A stretch of 33,480 nt of DNA, taken from positions 1 to 33,480 of the forward strand of contig NZ_JAAOZT010000016.1 of assembly GCF_011947285.1 (NCBI RefSeq). Reading direction: 5' to 3'. This DNA comes from Glaciimonas immobilis (GTDB lineage Bacteria > Pseudomonadota > Gammaproteobacteria > Burkholderiales > Burkholderiaceae_D). Made by a program: the position numbers and the translations under genes. Positions 1 to 7,082 of this stretch are shown here, piece by piece. The notes below the pieces were generated by a model. It was not told where the DNA came from, searched no databases, and saw only the letters and a program-made list of their open reading frames with translations. Positions within the stretch are counted from its first letter, which is position 1. Each line of letters starts with the position of its first letter.

Positions 1-72
1 CTCCCCCCTCATTTCCAACACCCGAGCACTCTGCTCATCATGATTATAGGCAATTACCCCCCCCCCACATTT
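1..72. other. Non-coding window edge with C10 homopolymer
   Basis: No gene is visible here. A run of ten C residues lies at 57-66, immediately 3' of the stop codon of the minus-strand frame at 73-462, and a run of six C residues lies at 3-8. Long homopolymers can vary by slippage or be mis-sequenced, so reading frames around this point deserve caution. Confidence 0.5.
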
Positions 73-462
73 TTAACAGTCCCAAAGTTTTGTTGCAGTT
101 TCATGATCAGTCTTTGTGCAATTAATTTGCGGCGCCACTAATTGACAAACCTGCATTGGAAAGGTTTCTCTTCTGCATCCATCGGCGGTATTGCAAAGTT
201 GCACCGCGGTGTTTAGCTGCTGAAGAACTAGGGCGCGCAATGCTGCTACGTTGGGATCTACGGCCTTGCCAGCGCTGAGCCGCGTCAAAAGCCCAGGTGG
301 ACCGCTATTGCGCGAATATTCGCCATCCCGCGCTCCAAGTAAAGAATGGGTAGCGCGTCGTGCCTTGAGTGTTGTTGCGTCATTTGGGGCCTTGATCGGG
401 GCGACGGATTTTAATGTCGCACTTAACGCGCTGGGAGATGCCGCGTTTAGCGTGTTGGACAA
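73..462 (-). CDS. Hypothetical cysteine-containing protein, possibly a gene fragment
   Basis: This 129-residue frame is not recognised as any family. It opens with TTG directly after an in-frame TGA, has no convincing ribosome binding site, and its only internal Met is near residue 101. It may therefore be the 3' part of a broken gene rather than a complete one. The C-terminal third is the protein-like part: a leucine/glutamine helix (about 75-88), then cysteines spaced through the last 40 residues (CNTADGC, QVCQ, INC and the final residue). A shorter competing frame overlaps it on the other strand (251-493) and looks less protein-like. It sits in the decayed island edge beside tRNA-Asn, so recent transfer and decay would be unsurprising. 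Function unknown. Confidence 0.3.
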   Translation of the reverse strand: MSNTLNAASPSALSATLKSVAPIKAPNDATTLKARRATHSLLGARDGEYSRNSGPPGLLTRLSAGKAVDPNVAALRALVLQQLNTAVQLCNTADGCRRETFPMQVCQLVAPQINCTKTDHETATKLWDC

Positions 463-624
463 TCAGGCGTATGGACTTGGCGTGTGTCATTGAGAATTAT
501 TTCTCGAAAAAGTTGAAATCCTTCAGCGTAGGTACAACACGGCACTCAATTTCCCGTTGGCTGACGAATTAGAAAATGATTCGGCTGCGAAGGAATATCG
601 CCGGCAAACGCAAGGCTACTAATC
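463..624. other. Spacer without a recognisable gene
   Basis: I see no supported gene between the orphan minus-strand frame and the helix-turn-helix remnant. A small inverted repeat (GAGAA, TTAT, TTCTC) lies at about 492-505. The plus-strand frame that opens at 576 looks like protein only from about 800 onward, where it joins the integrase remnant. Confidence 0.4.
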
Positions 625-774
625 ATGGAAGACCCAGGACTGCCTTTGCCTGCTATTCGTTGCCGGAACAGGGAACAAGCGGCGCACTATCTTGGTATCG
701 GGGTGACTTTGCTCAACGCATTGAGAGTGTCCTGCGTCAAAGTTGGGCACCGTTGCATCTTACCGGCGATGTAG
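625..774 (+). pseudogene. Excisionase-like helix-turn-helix remnant
   Basis: A 49-residue frame from ATG 625 to TAG 772-774 contains the pattern REQAAHYLGIGVTLL followed by VKVGHRCI. This resembles the short winged-helix domain of excisionase/HTH_17 proteins, in which a REEAAxYLGVS helix pair is followed by a V-K-x-G-R-R strand. The usual C-terminal helix (a D-L-D-x-W-L segment) is missing, and the frame ends where the integrase remnant begins in another frame. It is probably a decayed excisionase or the DNA-binding start of a broken integrase module. No clear Shine-Dalgarno is present. The family match is by eye; decay is inferred from length and the frame change. Confidence 0.45.
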
Positions 775-782
775 GGTGGACC

Positions 783-981
783 ATTGTGCCAGGTGAACTC
801 AAGCGGAGAAATAAACCTGCGACGGTGAATCACCATTTGGCGCTGATTCGTAACTTGCTTCATATGGCATGGGACGAATGGCAGTCGATCGACAAAAGAT
901 TTGTGAAGCTGGAACTCGCGTTTGATAGTGGATCGGTACGCGAAATTTGCAACTGAGCATTACAAGCCGCAGCTGCAAGGA
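783..981 (+). pseudogene. Collapsed tyrosine integrase remnant
   Basis: Two pieces of a phage-type tyrosine recombinase are joined out of frame. At about 807-893 (frame of 576) the residues RNKPATVNHHLALIRNLLHM and EWQSID match the core-binding helix of integrases, typically ATVNRxLALLRxxL followed by an aromatic-acidic segment. At about 931-966, in a different frame, DRYAKFATEHYKPQL matches the final box with the catalytic tyrosine (typically RYAHLAxEHL). The roughly 130-150 residues that should lie between them, with the catalytic Arg and HxxR motifs, are absent, so the gene cannot work. It lies next to the 3' end of tRNA-Asn, a common integration target, and is best read as the scar of an integrated element. 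Confidence 0.65.
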
Positions 982-1034
982 TGGAAGAGGGGAGGTTTCA
1001 GACAGGTGTCTGATATAACGTGCTTTAGATGCAG

Positions 1035-1068
1035 AAAAGCCGCTGTGCAATCACTCGCACAACGGCTT
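1035..1068 (-). terminator. Rho-independent terminator after tRNA-Asn
   Basis: Read on the minus strand, AAGCCGTTGTGC and GCACAGCGGCTT form a 12-bp stem with one mismatch around an 8-nt loop, followed by a short T-rich tail (TTCTGC). It begins seven bases after the tRNA CCA end, in the right orientation to end the tRNA transcript. Confidence 0.6.
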
Positions 1069-1074
1069 GCATTC

Positions 1075-1150
1075 TGGCTCCCCGACCTGGACTCGAACCA
1101 GGGACCTGCGGATTAACAGTCCGTCGCTCTACCAACTGAGCTATCAGGGA
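1075..1150 (-). tRNA. tRNA-Asn (anticodon GUU)
   Basis: On the minus strand this 76-nt stretch folds as a complete tRNA. The acceptor arms TCCCTGA and TCGGGGA pair with one wobble. The D-arm contains AGCTCAGTTGGTAGAGC, the anticodon loop reads TGTTAAT with GUU at 1117-1115, and the T-loop is GGTTCGAGTCC. The 3' CCA is encoded (1077-1075). It decodes asparagine codons AAC and AAU. A strong promoter lies just upstream and a hairpin terminator just downstream, so it is a single-gene transcript. Its 3' end faces the integrase remnant. Confidence 0.97.
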
Positions 1151-1165
1151 AAAGAAAGAAGCAGA

Positions 1166-1195
1166 ATTATAGTTTCAAAACATTCATACTGTCAA
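1166..1195 (-). promoter_or_regulatory. Consensus sigma-70 promoter of tRNA-Asn
   Basis: The minus strand shows a perfect -35 hexamer TTGACA (1195-1190) and a perfect -10 hexamer TATAAT (1171-1166) separated by 18 bp, ending 15 bp before the tRNA 5' end. This is the strongest promoter sequence I see in the window and suits a stable RNA gene. Confidence 0.85.
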
Positions 1196-1279
1196 ACATT
1201 TTGTCATTTAATTTGCAATCTTTTTAGTTTGAAAACGTTTTAAAAACACATTTCGTCTTCGTCCTAAAGAGCCGCTATA

Positions 1280-2497
1280 TTAAAGGACTTTTGCAATTGA
1301 TGCTACAACATAATCAATATTTTTCGTATTTAATGCAGCAACACAAATACGGCCGGTATCGATAGTGTGAATTGAGAACTCATCGCGCAGTTTTTCTACC
1401 TGGGCTTTGGTGAGACCCGTGTATGAAAACATGCCGCGCTGTTTGGTGACGAAACTGAAATCGTGCGCTGGTGCCTGTTCTTTCAATTTCTTGGCGAGCA
1501 GTTCGCGCATTTCACGGATGCGTACGCGCATGCCGGCTAGCTCTTCTTCCCACAATGCGCGCAGTTCTGGCGATGCCAGCGCCGTAGCGACTACCTGACC
1601 GCCGTGTATCGGTGGGTTGGAGTAGTTGGTGCGGATGACGCGCTTGAGTTGCGACAGGATGCGACCGGCTTCTTCTGCGGTCGTGGCGACGATGCTTAGT
1701 GCGCCGACGCGTTCGCCGTATAGCGAGAAGGATTTGGAGAATGAGTTCGAGATGAACAGTGGGCAGCCAGCGTCAGTGAAGCGACGTACGACTTCGCCGT
1801 CGGCATCAATGCCATCGCCAAAACCTTGATACGCCATGTCAAGAAACGGAACCAAGCCGTTTTGGGTAACGACCTGAATGACTTCGGTCCACTGGTCGCT
1901 GGAGAGATCTGCGCCGGTTGGGTTGTGGCAGCAAGCGTGTAGCAGAACAATTGCGCCGCGTGGCATTGTTTTCAATGCGTCTAGCATGCCCGCGAAATTA
2001 ACGCCGCGTGTGGCTGCGTCGTAGTACGGATAATTGTTGACGGTGAAGCCAGCAAATTCAAACAATGCGCGATGGTTTTCCCAGCTTGGATCGCTGATCC
2101 AAACTTGCGTGTTTTCTGCAGAAAAGCGCTTGAGAAAATCTGCGCCCAGCTTCAACGCGCCGGTGCCGCCGATGGCTTGCACGGTAATTGCGCGCTTCTC
2201 TGTAATTACCGCACTGTCGGCCCCAAATACCAGTTCTTGCACGGCTTTGTCGTAGGCGGCCAGACCGTCGATAGGCAGGTAAGTGCGCGGCGACAGCTTT
2301 TCTATCAATTGTGCTTCGGCTTTGCGTACGCATTGTAGTAATGGCACTTTGCTATCGTCATCGGAATAAACGCCAACGCCGAGGTTGATTTTTTGTGGAT
2401 TTTTGTCAGAATTAAAACCATCGGTAACGCCAAGGATAGGATCGCGTGGCGCCATTTCGATGGCAGTAAACAGGGATGCTGAAAGAGGAGCGTTCAT
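1280..2497 (-). CDS. tyrB: Aromatic amino acid aminotransferase (class I, PLP)
   Basis: This 405-residue protein belongs to the aspartate/aromatic aminotransferase family. Such enzymes move an amino group between glutamate and the keto acids of tyrosine, phenylalanine or aspartate, using pyridoxal phosphate in the cytoplasm. Family marks visible are INLGVGVY near the N-terminus, the CCHNPTGAD loop, FLDMAYQGFG, and SNSFSKSFSLYGERVG with the PLP lysine. The end (QRGMFSYTGL, then GRICVAALN) is also typical. The start at 2497 gives the usual family length and the MNAPLSASLF opening; the frame is open a further 57 residues upstream, but that stretch does not resemble the family. No strong ribosome binding site is evident. 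It is divergent from uvrB. Whether it prefers aromatic substrates over aspartate cannot be read from the sequence. Confidence 0.9.
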   Translation of the reverse strand: MNAPLSASLFTAIEMAPRDPILGVTDGFNSDKNPQKINLGVGVYSDDDSKVPLLQCVRKAEAQLIEKLSPRTYLPIDGLAAYDKAVQELVFGADSAVITEKRAITVQAIGGTGALKLGADFLKRFSAENTQVWISDPSWENHRALFEFAGFTVNNYPYYDAATRGVNFAGMLDALKTMPRGAIVLLHACCHNPTGADLSSDQWTEVIQVVTQNGLVPFLDMAYQGFGDGIDADGEVVRRFTDAGCPLFISNSFSKSFSLYGERVGALSIVATTAEEAGRILSQLKRVIRTNYSNPPIHGGQVVATALASPELRALWEEELAGMRVRIREMRELLAKKLKEQAPAHDFSFVTKQRGMFSYTGLTKAQVEKLRDEFSIHTIDTGRICVAALNTKNIDYVVASIAKVL

Positions 2498-2712
2498 CGT
2501 GATAACATTAAAAGTTAGCTGCCAACAGGAGGTTTGCAGCACGGAATCCGTCGAACTGTGGGAATCGGCATCAAAATGACGTGAGCGCTCGATATTTCGC
2601 CAACTGCTTGACCAATAGCGCGCTATTGGTGCTGCGAATCCGGCAAAATCAGTCCTCGCCCATCCCATTTCTCGCTTCGACTCCTGCAGTCCGACAGACT
2701 CCAGGTTAAATG

Positions 2713-2728
2713 CTGTGCCGGATCACAA
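2713..2728 (+). promoter_or_regulatory. Weak candidate LexA (SOS) box before uvrB
   Basis: CTGT, eight bases, then ACAA matches seven of the eight outer positions of the CTGT-N8-ACAG LexA box, 50 bp before the uvrB start. The inner eight bases are GC-rich, unlike strong boxes. uvrB is SOS-controlled in many bacteria, which is the only other support. Confidence 0.25.
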
Positions 2729-2778
2729 TCGACTCGGCGCGAAATTAATACCGCTTATTCTACCAAAGGTCGAAGCCC

Positions 2779-4875
2779 ATGGCTGACAAATCACAACTTG
2801 TACCCGTTCCAAACCCGGTAGACGATTCTAAAGTCGTCACGTTTCCGAATTCGCCGTTTAAATTGTTCCAGCCTTTTTTGCCCGCCGGAGATCAGCCCGC
2901 GGCGATTGATAAGTTATCTGAGGGCATCGAAGACGGCCTGTTTTATCAGACTTTGCTGGGCGTAACGGGCTCGGGCAAGACTTATACGATGGCTAACGTC
3001 ATCGCCCGGATGGGGCGACCGGCCATCGTTTTTGCGCCAAACAAGACGTTGGCGGCGCAACTATATAGTGAATTCCGGGAATTTTTTCCGCAAAACGCGG
3101 TGGAATATTTCGTGAGTTACTACGATTATTACCAGCCTGAGGCCTACGTGCCGCAACGCGACTTGTTTATTGAGAAAGATTCATCGATCAATGAGCATAT
3201 CGAGCAGATGCGTTTGTCATGTACAAAATCGCTGATGGAACGACGCGATGTGGTGATTGTGGCAACAGTATCGGCGATTTACGGTATCGGTAATCCGAAC
3301 GAATATCATCAGATGATCCTGACCCTGCGGGTGAAGGATAAGTTAAGCCAACGTGATCTGATTGCCCGGTTGATTCAGATGCAATACTCCCGCAATGAGA
3401 TCGATTTTGGGCGGGGCACGTTCCGCGTGCGTGGCGATACAGTGGATGTGTTTCCGGCGGAGCATGCAGAGTTGGCATTGCGGATTGAGATGTTTGATGA
3501 CGAGATCGACAGCCTGCAACTGTTTGATCCCCTCACAGGGCGCGTTAAGCAAAAGATTCCACGCTTTACGATTTATCCGGGATCGCATTATGTGACGCCG
3601 CGCGGTACGGTGCTGCGCGCGATTGAGACGATTAAGGACGAGTTGCGCGAGCGGCTGGACTTTTTCCGTCGCGAAAACAAACTCATCGAAGAGCAGCGCA
3701 TCGAGCAACGCACCCGATTTGACTTGGAGATGATGCAGGAAATTGGTTTTACTAAAGGAATTGAAAACTACTCGCGTCATTTGAGCGGGGCAAAAGCGGG
3801 TGAACCGCCGCCAACTTTAGTTGATTATTTGCCAAAAGATGCATTGATGTTTCTGGATGAGTCGCACGTGCTGATCGGACAACTTAACGGCATGTATAAC
3901 GGTGACCGTGCGCGCAAAACCAATCTGGTTGATTACGGATTCCGTTTGCCATCGGCGCTGGATAATCGGCCGCTGCGATTTGATGAGTTTGAGGGCAAGA
4001 TGCGGCAGACGATTTTTGTTTCTGCGACGCCAGCCGATTATGAAAAACAACATGCCGATCAGGTCGTAGAGCAGGTGGTGCGCCCAACCGGTCTGGTCGA
4101 TCCGCTGATTGAAGTGCGTCCGGCATTGAGTCAGGTTGATGATTTGATGACCGAAGCAAACGCTCGCATCAAGAAAAATGAGCGCGTGCTGGTGACGACG
4201 CTGACCAAGCGTATGGCAGAGCAACTGACCGACTTTCTCAGCGATAACGGTATCAAGGTGCGTTATTTGCATAGTGATATTGAAACCGTCGAGCGCGTGG
4301 AAATTATTCGCGATCTGCGTTTGGGTACGTTTGATGTGCTGGTCGGGATTAACTTATTGCGTGAGGGTCTGGATATTCCTGAGGTGTCGCTGGTAGCGAT
4401 TTTGGATGCGGACAAGGAGGGCTTTTTGCGCTCTGAGCGAAGCCTGATTCAAACGATAGGGCGTGCAGCCCGTAACTTAAATGGTAAGGCGATCCTGTAC
4501 GCGGATAAGATGACGGATTCGATGCGTCGTGCGATTGACGAGACTGAGCGACGTCGCGCCAAGCAGGTTGCCTTTAATCTGGAGAATGGCATTACGCCGG
4601 TCGGTATTCGCAAGGAAATCCGCGATCTGATCGATGGCGTGTATAGCGTGCAAGGGGCGCGGGAAGAGTTGCATGCAGCGCAAGACCGCACCAAATATGA
4701 ATCGATGAGCGAGAAACAGCTTAGCAAGGAAATTAAGCGGCTTGAGAAGCAGATGAGCGATCACGCGAAGAATCTGGAGTTTGAGAAGGCGGCACAGGTG
4801 CGTGATCAGATGCATCACTTAAAGCAGCAATTATTCGGTGCGCCAGGTGTGGATAATGTTGTACCGTTTGCCTGA
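2779..4875 (+). CDS. uvrB: UvrABC system protein B, excinuclease helicase subunit
   Basis: UvrB is the damage-verifying core of nucleotide excision repair. It is loaded by UvrA, inserts a beta-hairpin between the strands at a lesion, and recruits UvrC for incision. At 698 residues it is slightly longer than the E. coli protein because of a short N-terminal extension (about 25 residues). The Walker A motif GVTGSGKT is at 61-68, the beta-hairpin segment [12 protein letters not shown] at 114-125, and the Walker B region FLDESHV at about residue 356. The helicase C-terminal motifs ([19 protein letters not shown]) and the C-terminal UVR coiled coil that binds UvrC (about 650-685) follow. The ATG at 2779 has AAAGG ten bases upstream. 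It is followed by a strong terminator, so it is probably monocistronic. Confidence 0.97.
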   Translation: MADKSQLVPVPNPVDDSKVVTFPNSPFKLFQPFLPAGDQPAAIDKLSEGIEDGLFYQTLLGVTGSGKTYTMANVIARMGRPAIVFAPNKTLAAQLYSEFREFFPQNAVEYFVSYYDYYQPEAYVPQRDLFIEKDSSINEHIEQMRLSCTKSLMERRDVVIVATVSAIYGIGNPNEYHQMILTLRVKDKLSQRDLIARLIQMQYSRNEIDFGRGTFRVRGDTVDVFPAEHAELALRIEMFDDEIDSLQLFDPLTGRVKQKIPRFTIYPGSHYVTPRGTVLRAIETIKDELRERLDFFRRENKLIEEQRIEQRTRFDLEMMQEIGFTKGIENYSRHLSGAKAGEPPPTLVDYLPKDALMFLDESHVLIGQLNGMYNGDRARKTNLVDYGFRLPSALDNRPLRFDEFEGKMRQTIFVSATPADYEKQHADQVVEQVVRPTGLVDPLIEVRPALSQVDDLMTEANARIKKNERVLVTTLTKRMAEQLTDFLSDNGIKVRYLHSDIETVERVEIIRDLRLGTFDVLVGINLLREGLDIPEVSLVAILDADKEGFLRSERSLIQTIGRAARNLNGKAILYADKMTDSMRRAIDETERRRAKQVAFNLENGITPVGIRKEIRDLIDGVYSVQGAREELHAAQDRTKYESMSEKQLSKEIKRLEKQMSDHAKNLEFEKAAQVRDQMHHLKQQLFGAPGVDNVVPFA

Positions 4876-4884
4876 GCATTAAAA

Positions 4885-4900
4885 TTGAATGTTCATTCAA
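4885..4900. repeat. Short inverted repeat TTGAATG-TT-CATTCAA, operator-like
   Basis: Two perfect 7-bp arms are separated by two bases, just after uvrB and before its terminator. The symmetry and size resemble operators of TetR-type dimers, and a TetR gene lies 0.9 kb away, but no link can be shown. It overlaps an AT-rich stretch (attatagaat) that could serve as a -10 region. Confidence 0.35.
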
Positions 4901-4913
4901 ATTATAGAATCAT

Positions 4914-4948
4914 AAAACCAATAAATTGAGATCTGTTTATTGGTTTTT
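4914..4948 (+). terminator. Rho-independent terminator after uvrB
   Basis: A perfect 12-bp stem (AAAACCAATAAA and TTTATTGGTTTT) encloses a 10-nt loop and runs into a T stretch. It is AT-rich but long, and lies 39 bp after the uvrB stop. Confidence 0.75.
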
Positions 4949-5014
4949 AATGAAAAATTTAATAGTATTTAACTATTCTTTTATGCATTTGTTAAGGTTT
5001 AAAGTTATTCATTT

Positions 5015-5845
5015 ATGCGTGATACATCCATTACATCGATACCTCCTGAAATCCACCTGGCGCTGAAGTTGGCGCATCCATCCTGGCAGCCGATCTTAAT
5101 GGAGGGCTTACTGGCGATGGCAGCGTTGCACCCCGACTATCTGCCCGATTTGGTGCTTTCCGATTATTTGCCGACTGAGCGACGTCTGTTTGCAGCTTTT
5201 GCATTGCCGTTGAATGCTGTTACATATGTGTTGGTGGGCGAGGGACCTTATCCGCGTGAGGGGAGTGCGACCGGAGTGTGCTTTATGGACGGTGCGGTCG
5301 GCGCGTTATGGTCTGAGAAAGGGCTTTCCAAACCGGTCAATCGGGCAACCTCGCTGCGCAATTTTATGAAAATGCTATTGGTCGCGAATGGCCAGTTGTC
5401 GCTCGACAGTACCACGGGCGACGCGATGGTGCAGGCTGCATCCTGGGCGCAAAAGAGCGATTCGGAAATCATTCAGACATTGCCCGATTTGCAAAATAAT
5501 CTGGTCGAGGAGGGCTTTCTGCTACTGAATGCAACGTTGGTATTTCGGGCTTCGGTGCCGCCGGTCAAAGAGGCAAAACCTTGGGTGCCTTTTTTGCAGG
5601 CTGTTTTACGTGGCTTGGCGCAACGGGCGGATGGCGCATTGCCGACGCTCGTTTTGTGGGGCAAGATTGCTGAACAATTGCATGCACTACCTGTGGCGGC
5701 GCAATTTCCGAAGATCGTGGCTGAGCATCCTTATAACCTGACTTTTATCGGCAATGGCGGAATGCAGGCGCTATTCGGCCCTATGTACTTGCTGCGCAAA
5801 CGCGCATGGGGAACATTGGATAATGTAAAAGATCGTTTAAATTAA
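5015..5845 (+). CDS. Uracil-DNA glycosylase superfamily protein with altered active site
   Basis: This 276-residue protein aligns by eye to family-1 uracil-DNA glycosylase along its length. The water-activating loop is VGEGPYPREG (73-82) in place of GQDPYH. A stacking Phe follows (VCF, 88-90), then LLLNATL with Asn172 in the uracil-binding strand, LVLWGKIA (212-219), and EHPYN (237-241) in the position of the HPSPL leucine loop. The catalytic Asp of the GQDPY motif is Gly77 here, while the Phe, Asn and His positions are kept. It may be a glycosylase with different chemistry or a DNA-binding relative without activity. The start at 5015 has only a weak AAGG upstream. The 3' end overlaps the convergent TetR gene by 9 bp. 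Confidence 0.7.
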   Translation: MRDTSITSIPPEIHLALKLAHPSWQPILMEGLLAMAALHPDYLPDLVLSDYLPTERRLFAAFALPLNAVTYVLVGEGPYPREGSATGVCFMDGAVGALWSEKGLSKPVNRATSLRNFMKMLLVANGQLSLDSTTGDAMVQAASWAQKSDSEIIQTLPDLQNNLVEEGFLLLNATLVFRASVPPVKEAKPWVPFLQAVLRGLAQRADGALPTLVLWGKIAEQLHALPVAAQFPKIVAEHPYNLTFIGNGGMQALFGPMYLLRKRAWGTLDNVKDRLN

Positions 5846-6706
5846 ACTCATTTGACGGAGATCGGTTTCTATCGCTTCTTCGTCCTCAATGGTCATGTCA
5901 AACTCAGACTGAGTGCGTTCAATGACTTCTGGCACGGCAGGAGATTTTTTGCTTTTCTTCTTGTCCGGCATGAACAGGTTGGCTTGACGGAAGTCATCCT
6001 CCACTTTTTGGGCCGCTTTTTCGGTTACGGGCCTGACGACGGGAGGTTTGATTTTGGGCGCAGGCTTCGCTTTGACGGGCGTTTCCGGCGCGGCACCCTG
6101 AGTCAACCAGGTTTTTAGCATGCTATTAAACAACCCCAGCAGCACTTCTGGTGGATTCTGGGTATACGCTTGACGGATCACAAGGCCATCCCACATAGCA
6201 GTGAGTAACAGCGCAACTTGCCCGGCATCGAGTTGCACGTCGATTTGTTTGCGCTGTTGTGCTGTACGCAACATATCGGCAAGTCCGTCCACCCACTCTG
6301 ACTCCGCTTTTTTAATAATCGCGCCGACCTTTTTGTTGCGCAGGCCTTCTGCGTAGATCTCTGTCATCAGTCCCGCGTCGCTAGTCTCCGCGTACCGTTC
6401 GGCGAAAGCCTGCGTAATGGCATGGAGCGCTTGTGGCAAATCGTCGGTGTCGTGAAATCCGCTCAGCATCGTACGGGCCTGACGGCGCTCATCTTCCGCC
6501 ATTGCGGCGATAATCGCGTCCTTGCCAGTGAAGTATCGATACACCGCGCCTGGCCCGAGCCCGACCTCATTACAAATTTCTTGCATTGACGTTTGGTGGA
6601 AGCCGGTTTTTCGGAAGCATTTTCCGGCGGCCTTAAGAATATCGGCGCGTTTTCTCTCGGCTCTATGGGTCGGTGACTGCGGTGTTTTGGATTTGCGGGT
6701 TGCCAT
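5837..6706 (-). CDS. TetR family transcriptional regulator with basic C-terminal tail
   Basis: The N-terminal 65 residues form a typical TetR DNA-binding domain: RADILKAAGKCFRKTGF, then the helix-turn-helix TSMQEICNEVGLGPGAVYRY (39-58), then FTGKDAIIAAM. The middle (about 70-205) is a helical ligand/dimer domain. The remaining 80 or so residues are a low-complexity tail rich in Lys, Pro and acidic residues (PKIKPPVVRP, DKKKSKK), which ordinary TetR proteins of 190-220 residues lack. The ligand and targets are unknown. It is convergent with the UDG-like gene, overlapping its 3' end by 9 bp, and is transcribed away from the iscR promoter region. Start chosen as the first ATG giving a full domain; its ribosome binding site is weak. 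Confidence 0.88.
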   Translation of the reverse strand: MATRKSKTPQSPTHRAERKRADILKAAGKCFRKTGFHQTSMQEICNEVGLGPGAVYRYFTGKDAIIAAMAEDERRQARTMLSGFHDTDDLPQALHAITQAFAERYAETSDAGLMTEIYAEGLRNKKVGAIIKKAESEWVDGLADMLRTAQQRKQIDVQLDAGQVALLLTAMWDGLVIRQAYTQNPPEVLLGLFNSMLKTWLTQGAAPETPVKAKPAPKIKPPVVRPVTEKAAQKVEDDFRQANLFMPDKKKSKKSPAVPEVIERTQSEFDMTIEDEEAIETDLRQMSLI

Positions 6707-6959
6707 ACGTCGTGGTTCTGAAAAAGACCGAAAGGGGCGATATTATAGTTTGATCGGGCGTTAGTTTGATTGCTTGTTTTAAAGAATCCCGGACTTTTCC
6801 TCTTTTTTAGCACGTTATCCAGAGGGTAAACCGCCCGAACCGTGCAAGTTAAGTATTTGTCTCAAAAAGAAGAAAATAGTTCGCGCTTTAAAAATAGAAT
6901 TTCAGCTAAATATATTGGATAAGTTATTGATTAATTAGGTTGTTTTTCAGAATGGGGTA
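6707..6959. other. Divergent spacer between tetR and iscR, upstream part
   Basis: This AT-rich stretch must hold the tetR promoter (minus), but I cannot point to convincing hexamers. Nothing in it looks coding. The iscR control sites start at 6960. Confidence 0.5.
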
Positions 6960-6984
6960 ATACCTGACGGATTCACTCAAGTTT
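6960..6984 (+). promoter_or_regulatory. IscR type 1 binding site A
   Basis: These 25 bases match 22 of 25 positions of the E. coli type 1 IscR consensus as I recall it; the left half is ATACCTGAC and the right half ends CTCAAGTTT. The site covers the -35 region of the iscR promoter, as expected for repression by the [2Fe-2S] form of IscR. Confidence 0.75.
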
Positions 6985-6992
6985 GTTATACT
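6964..6992 (+). promoter_or_regulatory. Promoter of the isc operon
   Basis: An extended -10 element (TGT directly before TATACT, 6987-6992) lies 17 bp after a -35-like CTGACG (6964-6969). It is about 90 bp before iscR and is embedded in both IscR-type sites. Confidence 0.65.
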
Positions 6993-7012
6993 AGACAAAA
7001 TTATTCAGGTAT
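6988..7012 (+). promoter_or_regulatory. IscR type 1 binding site B
   Basis: A second 25-base match (also 22 of 25) runs from ATACTAGAC to TCAGGTAT, centred 28 bp after site A. It covers the -10 element and the likely transcription start. Two tandem sites at the isc promoter parallel the E. coli arrangement. Confidence 0.7.
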
Positions 7013-7082
7013 TACGAGTAAAGAATTAAAAACAGAGAATTAAAGACAGCGAAATAAAGAGCGTTTTACGATCGGAGATTCC

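Noticed and set aside
251-493. Plus-strand reading frame overlapping the orphan minus-strand frame
   Set aside because: It has no recognisable motif, no ribosome binding site and a less protein-like composition than the opposite frame.
2498-2668. N-terminal extension of tyrB by 57 codons
   Set aside because: The extra residues do not resemble the aminotransferase family, and the start at 2497 gives the normal length and opening.
3188-4818. Long minus-strand frames inside uvrB
   Set aside because: They are antisense shadows of a well-conserved gene, without ribosome binding sites or domains. The same applies to antisense frames in iscS, hscA, pnp, recJ and lysS.
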